12,478 nt of DNA from an uncultured Clostridia bacterium (GTDB lineage: Bacteria; Bacillota; Clostridia; Christensenellales; UBA1242): assembly GCA_947625955.1 (NCBI GenBank), contig CANQQH010000020.1:1-12478 (forward strand). The letters are read 5' to 3'. The stretch's first letter is position 1, and the number at the start of each line of letters is the position of its first letter. This document shows, piece by piece, positions 6,642 through 12,478 of the stretch. The position numbers were made by a program, and so were the translations under genes. The notes under the pieces were generated by a model that was not told the DNA's origin, did no database searches, and saw nothing but the letters and a program-made list of their open reading frames with translations.

Positions 6642-6983
6642 ATGGAAATGAACGTCAATCACGATAAGAAAGAAAACTTTTCACAAAAATTGCTGGGGTG
6701 CCTCAATGGTGACCAAAAGGTTGAACTTGCCGACAAGTTCTTGACTCAAAACATCATCAGCGTTTTTAAGGATGAAGAGTTGAAAAGCAGCATTGACGCG
6801 TTTTTCAAAAATAACCTCAATATTAGTGAAACAAGCCGCAATTCTTTCATGCATCGCAACACGCTTCTTTATAGGCTTGACAAGATTCACAAGATAACTG
6901 GGCTGAACATTCGCAACTTTGATGACGCCGTAACACTTCTTTTGCTTGAATCAATCTACGACAAAACCAAAAACCTGCGTTAG
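6642..6983 (+). CDS. Small PucR-type helix-turn-helix protein
   Basis: This 113-residue protein is mostly the PucR C-terminal helix-turn-helix (about 47-108). It shows FFKNNLNISETSRNSFM, then HRNTLLYRLDKIHKITGLNI, then RNFDDAVTLLLL, the classic order of that domain. Family knowledge: in full-length PucR/CdaR regulators this DNA-binding domain follows a larger sensory region. Here only about 45 polar residues precede it and no sensor domain is visible. The ATG at 6642 has AAAGGA at 6626-6631 (a slightly long gap). A TTG at 6609 lacks a site and lies next to the predicted transcription start, and ATG 6648 is a close alternative. The stop codon overlaps the nth ribosome binding site, implying co-transcription. 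It is probably a DNA-binding regulator; the target is unknown. Confidence 0.8.
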   Translation: MEMNVNHDKKENFSQKLLGCLNGDQKVELADKFLTQNIISVFKDEELKSSIDAFFKNNLNISETSRNSFMHRNTLLYRLDKIHKITGLNIRNFDDAVTLLLLESIYDKTKNLR

Positions 6984-6992
6984 AGGTGAAGG

Positions 6993-7616
6993 ATGGATAA
7001 CACAAAGAAAATCATTCAGCTGCTCAAAGCAACATATCCAGACCCCAAGTGCGAACTTATTTATTCGTCGCCATTTGAGCTTTTGGTCGCTGTTGTGCTT
7101 TCAGCTCAGTGCACCGATAAGAGAGTGAACGAGGTCACAAAGGAACTTTTCAAAAAGTATAACACGGCAGAAGCAATCGATAATATGCCAATTGAAGAAC
7201 TTGAAAGCCTCATCAAATCTTGCGGCTTTTTCCACAACAAGGCAAAGTCGCTCAAAAGTCTTTCGCATGACATTGTGACAAGGTTTGGCGGGAAGTTTCC
7301 AAAAACAAAAGACGAACTCAAATCGCTTGCGGGCGTTGGTGAAAAAACAGCAAATGTTGTGATTTCGCTGATTTATAACGAGCCGGCAATCGCCGTTGAC
7401 ACGCACGTTTTTCGCGTTTCAAACAGACTTGGACTCGCCGACGCAAACACGGTGGAGAAAACACAAAAACAACTTGAAAACTGCATTGAAAAAGACTATT
7501 GGAGCAAAGCACACTATGCCATGGTGCTTCATGGAAGGTATGTTTGCAAGGCAATAAAACCGAAGTGCGAAGAATGCGCCTTTTCAGGCGTTTGCAAAGA
7601 GAGGAATAAACACTAA
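6993..7616 (+). CDS. nth: Endonuclease III (DNA glycosylase/AP lyase)
   Basis: This 207-residue base-excision repair enzyme removes oxidised pyrimidines and nicks abasic sites. The helix-hairpin-helix is at LAGVGEKTANV (112-122), with catalytic lysine K118. The catalytic aspartate is D136 in VDTHVFRV. The C-terminal [4Fe-4S] cluster ligands C185, C192, C195 and C201 keep the exact C-x6-C-x2-C-x5-C spacing of the family. The ATG at 6993 follows GAGGTGA (6983-6989), which overlaps the stop of the preceding HTH gene. The nth stop overlaps the obgE start by one base (TAATG). Length and all key residues are normal. Confidence 0.97.
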   Translation: MDNTKKIIQLLKATYPDPKCELIYSSPFELLVAVVLSAQCTDKRVNEVTKELFKKYNTAEAIDNMPIEELESLIKSCGFFHNKAKSLKSLSHDIVTRFGGKFPKTKDELKSLAGVGEKTANVVISLIYNEPAIAVDTHVFRVSNRLGLADANTVEKTQKQLENCIEKDYWSKAHYAMVLHGRYVCKAIKPKCEECAFSGVCKERNKH

Positions 7617-8890
7617 TGTTTCTTGATAGAGTAAAAATTTACATAAAAGCTGGTCAGGGCGGAAACGGCAAAACCTCTTTCCACACCGAAAAGTTCGTGA
7701 GAAAGGGCGGACCTGATGGTGGCGATGGTGGAAATGGTGGCGACATTGTTTTTGTTTCCGACAAATCTATGGACAGCCTCATTGACTTTCGCTATAAAAA
7801 ACATTTCAGAGCCGAAGACGGCCTCAATGGCGGGTCGAACAACATGACGGGCAAGAGTGGAAAACCGCTCATTATAAAAGTGCCGCTTGGAACTGTTATA
7901 AAAGAGGCTGAAAACGAGCAGATTATTGCTGACCTTTGCGAGCCTGACCAAAGTGTTGTTGTTTTGAAAGGCGGCGAAGGCGGAAAGGGTAATGCGAGAT
8001 TCAAAACGAGTAGACTTCAAGCTCCCGCATTCTCGCAAACCGGGCAGCTGACCGAAGAACAGACAGTCATATTGGAACTCAAAACCATTGCGGATGTTGG
8101 GCTTGTTGGCTTTCCAAATGTTGGAAAAAGCACGCTTCTTAGCATGCTAACAAACGCAAAGCCAAAGATAGCTAACTATCATTTCACAACCCTTTCGCCA
8201 AATATAGGTGTTGCAAAAGTGTTCGACAAAAGCTTTGTTATCGCCGATATTCCAGGGCTTATTGAGGGGGCGAGTGAAGGCGTTGGGCTCGGGCATTATT
8301 TCCTTCGTCATGTTGAGAGAACAAGGCTACTTTTGCACGTTATTGACATTTCGGGCAGTGAGGAACGCGACCCATATGAAGATTTCAAGATTGTTAATAA
8401 CGAACTCAAAAAGTATGGCAAAGAAGTTTTTGAGCTCCCGCAAATCATTGTTCTCAACAAATGTGACCTTGCAACCAAAGAGCAAATTTCAAAGTTCAAA
8501 TCAAAAGTCAATAAGCTCAAAACCAAGTATGATATTGTTGAGGTTTCAGCTGTTAGCGGCATGAATCTCGACGAACTTTTGAAAATAACCTATAACAAAC
8601 TCATGTCGCTTCCAAAGAAAGAAGCAGCTGATTTCACACCATTTGTTTTCAAACGCCCAGATGAAAATAAATATGAAATCTCGCGTGATGACGATGGCGC
8701 GTTTGTTCTCTCTGGTGGATTCATTGACGAACTTGTTAGAAATATTGTTGTTGATGACTACACATCGTTTGCGTATTTCCAAAAGGTTTTGAAAGAAAAA
8801 GGCATCATCAAAGAACTTAAAAAACGAGGCATAAAAGAGGGGTCGATTATTCGTGTGAAAGACACCGACTTTGTTTATTACCCTGACTAA
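7616..8890 (+). CDS. obgE: Obg family GTPase ObgE/CgtA
   Basis: This 424-residue GTPase is involved in 50S ribosome assembly and stress signalling. It has a glycine-rich Obg domain (1-158; for example GGPDGGDGGNGGD at 31-43), then a GTPase domain. The G motifs are GFPNVGKS (165-172), TTLSPN (191-196), DIPG (211-214), NKCD (281-284) and SAVSG (311-315). A C-terminal OCT domain (about 340-424) is the form seen in Bacillota and Actinomycetota. The ATG overlaps the nth stop, so translation is likely coupled; there is no strong separate Shine-Dalgarno sequence. The yhbY gene, also ribosome-linked, follows after 65 nt, a common pairing in Bacillota. Confidence 0.97.
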   Translation: MFLDRVKIYIKAGQGGNGKTSFHTEKFVRKGGPDGGDGGNGGDIVFVSDKSMDSLIDFRYKKHFRAEDGLNGGSNNMTGKSGKPLIIKVPLGTVIKEAENEQIIADLCEPDQSVVVLKGGEGGKGNARFKTSRLQAPAFSQTGQLTEEQTVILELKTIADVGLVGFPNVGKSTLLSMLTNAKPKIANYHFTTLSPNIGVAKVFDKSFVIADIPGLIEGASEGVGLGHYFLRHVERTRLLLHVIDISGSEERDPYEDFKIVNNELKKYGKEVFELPQIIVLNKCDLATKEQISKFKSKVNKLKTKYDIVEVSAVSGMNLDELLKITYNKLMSLPKKEAADFTPFVFKRPDENKYEISRDDDGAFVLSGGFIDELVRNIVVDDYTSFAYFQKVLKEKGIIKELKKRGIKEGSIIRVKDTDFVYYPD

Positions 8891-8955
8891 AAACGCAAAA
8901 TCACACATGGAAATATGAAAAAACATATCAAAAACACTAAAATGCGGAGGAAAAT

Positions 8956-9246
8956 ATGGATTCAAAGACTCGTTCAAAACTACGCTCGCTTGCAACTAAT
9001 GTTAGGCCAAATGTTATTATTGGCAAAGAAATGTTGACTGAAAATGTTATAAATCAAATTAACGCTGAACTTGAATCGCACGAACTTGTTAAGATTTCTG
9101 TTCTGGAAAACGACGTTGACTATAAAAAGCTTTTGAGTGAGATTGCACTCAAAACAAACTCGGAGCCTATCTGCTCAATCGGGAAGAAACTTGTTGTCTA
9201 TAAGGTGTCAACAAAGAAAGGCGTTAAGCATATTTTGGAGGTTTAG
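8956..9246 (+). CDS. yhbY: YhbY-like CRM-domain RNA-binding protein
   Basis: This 96-residue protein consists of a single CRM domain. It opens with RSKLRSLATNVRPNVIIGKEMLTENVINQI, as in YhbY, and ends with IGKKLVVYK (75-83) at the position of the conserved GxxG-type loop segment (IGRxxVLYR in relatives). Family knowledge: YhbY associates with pre-50S ribosomal particles, which fits its position after obgE. The ATG at 8956 has GGAGGA just upstream at normal spacing. The 65-nt gap before it shows no recognisable promoter or terminator, so read-through from obgE is likely. The next gene starts one base after the stop. Confidence 0.92.
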   Translation: MDSKTRSKLRSLATNVRPNVIIGKEMLTENVINQINAELESHELVKISVLENDVDYKKLLSEIALKTNSEPICSIGKKLVVYKVSTKKGVKHILEV

Positions 9247-9247
9247 T

Positions 9248-9589
9248 ATGAGCAATTTTATTTTACATTTGAATGAACAACCATTCACAAGGATGAAAAA
9301 TCTTGAAAAGAATATTGAGATGAGGCTATATGATGAAAAGCGTCGTCAAATGAAGGTGGGTGACAATATCACTTTCATTTTGCAAGGCGACGAGTCGCAA
9401 AAACTTAATTGCGAGATTTTGAATATTTTGGTCTATGACAACTTCGACGAACTCTATAACGACTACGACAAGCTCGAACTCGGCTATACACAAGACGAAG
9501 AAGCCAGGCCATCGGATATGGAAGCTTTCTATCCAAAAGAAGAGCAAGACAAGTATGGCGTTGTTGCAATTGAGATTGAGGTTTTGTAA
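9248..9589 (+). CDS. ASCH/PUA-like domain protein
   Basis: This 113-residue protein begins with LNEQPFTRMKNLEKNIEMRLYDEKRRQMKVGDNITF (7-43). That has the K-x-IE-x-RL, KR and KVGD-x-I-x-F pattern of ASCH domains, a PUA-related beta-barrel fold. Family knowledge: ASCH proteins are thought to bind RNA or modified nucleosides, and a few are amidohydrolases or nucleases; the role of this subfamily is not established. The middle part (62-100) is rich in Asp, Glu and Tyr. The ATG at 9248 has GGAGG (9237-9241) at 6-nt spacing, so longer upstream in-frame starts, which lie inside yhbY, are rejected. It starts one base after the yhbY stop and is surely co-transcribed with it. A strong pheS promoter begins right after its stop. 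Confidence 0.8.
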   Translation: MSNFILHLNEQPFTRMKNLEKNIEMRLYDEKRRQMKVGDNITFILQGDESQKLNCEILNILVYDNFDELYNDYDKLELGYTQDEEARPSDMEAFYPKEEQDKYGVVAIEIEVL

Positions 9590-9595
9590 TTTCAC

Positions 9596-9623
9596 TTGAC
9601 AAAATCTTTATTGTTGTTATACT
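9596..9623 (+). promoter_or_regulatory. Promoter of the pheST T-box transcript
   Basis: A perfect -35 box TTGACA (9596-9601) and a -10 box TATACT (9618-9623, 5 of 6) are separated by 16 nt. The start would be near 9630, giving a leader of roughly 240 nt that contains a complete T-box riboswitch. The -35 box lies 6 nt beyond the stop codon of the ASCH gene. Confidence 0.85.
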
Positions 9624-9648
9624 TAAAGAAAAAAGTAGTGATGGTGCG

Positions 9649-9858
9649 TTAAGTAGGTATTGTGATCACCAAAAGAGATTGTTTGCTGAAAGCTGTGAGC
9701 AAACATTGGCAGAGCAATAGTTGAATTTCAACACTTGAACTTTTCGCTTTGTGGCTTGCGTTAAAGCCATATAATGAGGCTCACTAGTGAGTAAAGCCAA
9801 GGTGGTACCACGTTTATTCAACGTCCTTAGCAAGTGTTTTTGCTTTGGACGTTTTTTT
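9649..9858 (+). promoter_or_regulatory. tRNA-Phe T-box riboswitch with intrinsic terminator
   Basis: The signature AAGGTGGTACCACG is at 9799-9812. Stem I can be built as TTAAGT/ACTTGA (9649-9654 with 9733-9738), TATTG/CAATA (9658-9662 with 9715-9719), CCAA/TTGG (9669-9672 with 9706-9709) and GTTTGCT/AGCAAAC (9681-9687 with 9698-9704), with the AGAGA bulge at 9674-9678. The specifier bulge holds UUC at 9727-9729 followed by A, a phenylalanine codon. The antiterminator pairs AAGG (9799-9802) with CCTT (9825-9828) and ACG (9810-9812) with CGT (9822-9824) around the bulge TGGTACC. UGGU fits a tRNA ending ACCA. The competing terminator pairs AACGTCC (9820-9826) with GGACGTT (9847-9853), followed by a T run. 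Uncharged tRNA-Phe should permit read-through into pheS. Confidence 0.95.
9820..9858 (+). terminator. T-box regulated intrinsic terminator
   Basis: AACGTCC (9820-9826) pairs with GGACGTT (9847-9853), and an inner helix AGCAA (9829-9833) pairs with TTGCT (9840-9844). Seven T residues run from 9852 to 9858. The CGTCC core (9822-9826) is shared with the antiterminator, so the two structures exclude each other. Confidence 0.9.
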
Positions 9859-9871
9859 GAAGGAGATTAAG

Positions 9872-10903
9872 ATGAAAACAAAAATTGAACAACTACGCAA
9901 ACAATTCGAAGAAGAAAAAAACAATATGCACTCGCTTCAAGAGATTGAAGAATTGCGCCTTGAATTTATGGGCAAGAAAGGTCTTGTGACTGCGCTCATG
10001 AACGATTTTAGGAGCGTTCCAAACGAAGAAAAACGCGAGCTTGGAATGCTTATCAACTCGCTCAAACAGGAGATTGAAAAGTCACTTCAAGAAATGAAAA
10101 ATACTCTTGAAGAGGAAGAACTCAACAACAAGTTGCGCAGCGATAAGCGCATTGATTTTTCTTTGCCTATTAACGACAAAACGGGCTCACTTAACCCACG
10201 CACGATTTTGCAAAAGCAAATAATCGACATATTCGTTAGCATGGGCTTCATTATCGAAGACGGCAACGAGATTGAAACTGAATACAACAACTTTGACTCA
10301 GTGAATGTTCCTGCAAACCACCCAGCTCGTGATATGCAGGACACTTTCTGGCTCAACAATGGTGAAGTGCTCAAAACTCAAACATCCGCTGCACAGAACA
10401 GGATTTTGAAAGAGCACGGCCCAAAGTGTAGGGTTTTGTTCCCAGGCAGATGTTTCCGCAATGAGGAGGTTAACTCAACCCACGAAAACACTTTCTTCCA
10501 AATTGAAGGTGTTGTTGTTGACGAAAATGTCAGCGTTTCAAACCTCATCTATTTCATGGAAGAGATGCTCAAAGGCGTTATGAAAAAAGACGTGAAAGTT
10601 CGCTTGCGTCCGGGATTTTTCCCATTCACCGAACCATCTTTTGAACTTGACGCAACCTGTCCGCTGTGCGCGGGAAGAGGCTGCAACGCTTGTTCGCACA
10701 CAGGCTGGCTTGAACTTTGCCCATGCGGGATGATTCATCCAAATGTTTTGAAAGAGGCGGGCATCGACCCTGAGAAGTATAACGGTTTTGCGTTCGGGCT
10801 TGGATTCGACAGGCTCGTTATGATAAAGACTGGGCTTGACGATATTCGCTATCTCAACAGCAATAATGTTAAACTTCTAAAACAATATGGAACAAAAATC
10901 TAA
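9872..10903 (+). CDS. pheS: Phenylalanyl-tRNA synthetase alpha subunit
   Basis: This 343-residue subunit carries the catalytic site of the alpha2-beta2 enzyme that charges tRNA-Phe. An N-terminal coiled-coil arm (about 1-90) is followed by the class II core. Its segments are NHPARDMQDTFW (149-160), motif 2 GRCFRNEEVNSTHENTFFQ (192-210), FPFTEPSFELD (250-260) and motif 3 GFAFGLGFDRLVM (305-317). A four-cysteine knuckle C263-x2-C266-x4-C271-x2-C274 precedes GWLEL, as in other Bacillota PheS. CPCGMIHP (283-290) stands where relatives usually have GAGMVHP. The ATG at 9872 has AAGGAGA at 9860-9866. An in-frame TTG at 9845 lies inside the T-box terminator and is rejected. pheT follows after 15 nt in the same T-box-controlled operon. 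Confidence 0.97.
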   Translation: MKTKIEQLRKQFEEEKNNMHSLQEIEELRLEFMGKKGLVTALMNDFRSVPNEEKRELGMLINSLKQEIEKSLQEMKNTLEEEELNNKLRSDKRIDFSLPINDKTGSLNPRTILQKQIIDIFVSMGFIIEDGNEIETEYNNFDSVNVPANHPARDMQDTFWLNNGEVLKTQTSAAQNRILKEHGPKCRVLFPGRCFRNEEVNSTHENTFFQIEGVVVDENVSVSNLIYFMEEMLKGVMKKDVKVRLRPGFFPFTEPSFELDATCPLCAGRGCNACSHTGWLELCPCGMIHPNVLKEAGIDPEKYNGFAFGLGFDRLVMIKTGLDDIRYLNSNNVKLLKQYGTKI

Positions 10904-10918
10904 GGCAGGAGAAAACGT

Positions 10919-12478
10919 ATGAAAATTTCTATTAATTGGATTAAAGAATTTGTTGATTTGAGCGGGATTGAAACAAGTGAATTGATTCGCCGCTTCAACC
11001 TTTCAACAGCCGAAATTGAGGGCTACGAGGAAAAGGGTAAGAACACGCATAAGGTTGTGTTTGGAAAAATTATTGAAGTCAAAAATCATCCTGAGTCGCA
11101 GAAACTTCATATTTTGAAAGTCGATGTTGGCAGTGAGATTTTGCAAATTGTTTGCGGTGCGCCAAATGTTCGTGTTGGGCTCGTGACTTGCGTTGCAACT
11201 GTTGGCGGTGAGGTCAATGGTCAAAAGATTTCAAAGGCACAGCTCGTTGGGGTTGACAGCTATGGAATGTGCTGCTCAGCTCACGAACTTGGTATCGGTG
11301 CCGACGACGATGGCATAATGGACATTGAGGAAGATGTTCCAATCGGTGAGGACATCAAGAATTATCTTCCAATCGACGACGTTGTTTTTGAAATCGACAA
11401 CAAGACACTAACGAACCGTCCTGACCTTTGGGGTCACTATGGTATGGCGCGCGAATTTTCTGTTATTTTTGAGAGAAAGCTAAAAGACCTCAAAACTGTT
11501 GACCTTTCAAAGTTCGAAGGGCTCAAAAAACTCAATATCAAAAATAACGCCGACGGCTGCTATCGTTATAGCGCAATCAGCGTTGACAATGTCACAAGAA
11601 AGAAAAGTCCGCTTTGGCTTGCAATCAGGCTCTACTACACGGGCATGAGAGATATCAACTTGCTTGCCGACATCACCAACTATATCATGCTTGAACTTGG
11701 CCAGCCAATGCACGCGTTCGACCATGACGTTGTGAAGGGCATTGAAGTTATCGAGGCAAAGAAAGGCGACAAGCTTCTCACGTTGGAAGGCGAAGAACAT
11801 GACATACCTGAGGGCGCGATTGTTATTGCCGACAACAAGAAAGTGCCAGTTGCAATCGCTGGTATCAAGGGTGGACTCAAAGAGTCTATCAGCGAGAAAA
11901 CAACGAGCGTGCTTTTTGAAAGTGCAACTTTCGACCCAGCCAAAATCCGCAAGGCTAGCAGAACGCTTGGGCTCATTACCGACGCCAGTCAACGCTACGA
12001 AAAGTCGCTTGACCCTGAGCTCACGCCAGTTGCTCTTGGACGCATTTTGGAACTACTTAGAAATCTCGACAAAAATATCATTGTTTCAAGCTGCTTCACG
12101 GATTGCTACAAGATGAAATATCCTGAAACAAAAATCTCTGTTGATGAGGATTTCATTTCGGCGCGTATTGGCGTTAAGATTGAAAAGGCACTCATTGTGA
12201 AGTATATGAAGGCGCTTGGTTTCAAGGTTGAAACGAAAGGTAAGGAGATTTTGCTGACTGTTCCGTCGTTCAGGGCAACGAAAGACATTTCAATGAAAGA
12301 AGACATCGTTGAGGAGGTTGCAAGAATCTATGGCTACGACAATATTCCTGCAAAGCCTCTCGCGTTTGAACCAAAGCCAACAACCATCAAGAAGTCGGTT
12401 AATGAAGAATACGAAGTGAAAAAACTTTTGGCAACCAAGTATGGCGGCGTGGAAATTCAATCGCACATTTGGAACTAT
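10919..12478 (+). CDS. pheT: Phenylalanyl-tRNA synthetase beta subunit, 3' end outside window
   Basis: The frame is open from ATG 10919 to the window edge: 520 of an expected roughly 800 codons. It starts MKISINWIKEFVDLSG. An EMAP/OB-fold tRNA-binding domain follows (about 45-150, beginning VVFGKIIEVKNHPESQKLHI). Next is NKTLTNRPDLWGHYGMARE (161-179), the B1-domain segment that reads TPNRPDCLS in many other PheT proteins. The B3/B4 domain, which carries editing function in the family, spans roughly 200-390. The B5 domain includes SFRATKDI (450-457) and EDIVEEVARIYGYDNI (about 461-476). The C-terminal catalytic-like and anticodon-binding parts are not in the window. AGGAGA precedes the start. 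It is co-transcribed with pheS. Confidence 0.96.
   Translation, partial: MKISINWIKEFVDLSGIETSELIRRFNLSTAEIEGYEEKGKNTHKVVFGKIIEVKNHPESQKLHILKVDVGSEILQIVCGAPNVRVGLVTCVATVGGEVNGQKISKAQLVGVDSYGMCCSAHELGIGADDDGIMDIEEDVPIGEDIKNYLPIDDVVFEIDNKTLTNRPDLWGHYGMAREFSVIFERKLKDLKTVDLSKFEGLKKLNIKNNADGCYRYSAISVDNVTRKKSPLWLAIRLYYTGMRDINLLADITNYIMLELGQPMHAFDHDVVKGIEVIEAKKGDKLLTLEGEEHDIPEGAIVIADNKKVPVAIAGIKGGLKESISEKTTSVLFESATFDPAKIRKASRTLGLITDASQRYEKSLDPELTPVALGRILELLRNLDKNIIVSSCFTDCYKMKYPETKISVDEDFISARIGVKIEKALIVKYMKALGFKVETKGKEILLTVPSFRATKDISMKEDIVEEVARIYGYDNIPAKPLAFEPKPTTIKKSVNEEYEVKKLLATKYGGVEIQSHIWNY

Noticed and set aside
8891..8955. Hairpin ATATG-AAAAAA-CATAT in the obgE-yhbY gap
   Set aside because: It is a 5-bp A/T-rich stem with no following T run. 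It is likely chance, and I see no promoter or terminator in this gap.
9137..9247. N-terminal extension of the ASCH protein starting inside yhbY
   Set aside because: The extension overlaps yhbY out of frame with basic low-complexity sequence, while ATG 9248 has a strong ribosome binding site six bases upstream and begins at the ASCH domain.
1..12478. Mobile elements, CRISPR repeats, tRNA or rRNA genes, toxin-antitoxin or defence systems
   Set aside because: No transposase, integrase, spaced direct repeats, tRNA cloverleaf or defence-type domains were seen on either strand.

Overview
The window reads as chromosomal housekeeping DNA from a low-to-moderate GC member of the Bacillota, most likely an uncultured clostridial lineage. 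The pointers are a complete ctsR-mcsA-mcsB-clpC heat-shock operon, a long-form hibernation factor (Hpf), a T-box riboswitch in front of pheST, strong AGGAGG-type ribosome binding sites and sigma-A-like promoters. Genus and species cannot be fixed from sequence alone. I saw no insertion sequence, prophage, CRISPR array, tRNA or rRNA.

Layout. (1) 2-358: the 3' end of a YpsA/DUF1273-type SLOG-fold gene. (2) 381-4862: a CtsR-controlled operon, ctsR, mcsA, mcsB and clpC. It has a sigma-A-like promoter with a CtsR operator just downstream, and a second CtsR-like operator in the gap before clpC. (3) 4875-4911: a perfect 17-bp hairpin that can end transcription from both sides. (4) 4928-5461 on the minus strand: hpf, with an extended -10 promoter. 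(5) 5541-6566: a MalK-like ABC ATPase that keeps its Walker A motif but has lost nearly every other catalytic signature. (6) 6571-9589: a small PucR-type HTH protein with its own promoter, then nth, obgE, yhbY and an ASCH-domain gene, tightly packed and probably co-transcribed. (7) 9596-12478: promoter, a tRNA-Phe T-box leader with its terminator, pheS, and the first 520 codons of pheT, which runs off the window.

How the genes work together. CtsR represses the operon. McsB is a protein-arginine kinase, activated by McsA, that marks proteins for the ClpC unfoldase, which feeds ClpP (not in this window). In relatives the McsA/McsB pair also helps inactivate CtsR under stress. Hpf idles ribosomes by dimerising them. 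Nth repairs oxidised DNA bases. ObgE and YhbY are both linked to large-subunit ribosome assembly. The T-box couples phenylalanyl-tRNA synthetase expression to uncharged tRNA-Phe.

Most unusual points: the degenerate MalK-like ATPase beside a stand-alone PucR helix-turn-helix protein; a McsA lacking its usual N-terminal zinc-binding part; and the clpC leader, which combines a second CtsR site with two mutually exclusive hairpins, one covering the Shine-Dalgarno sequence. I do not see a clear, wholly new multi-gene system here. The ATPase/PucR pair is the best candidate for undescribed biology.
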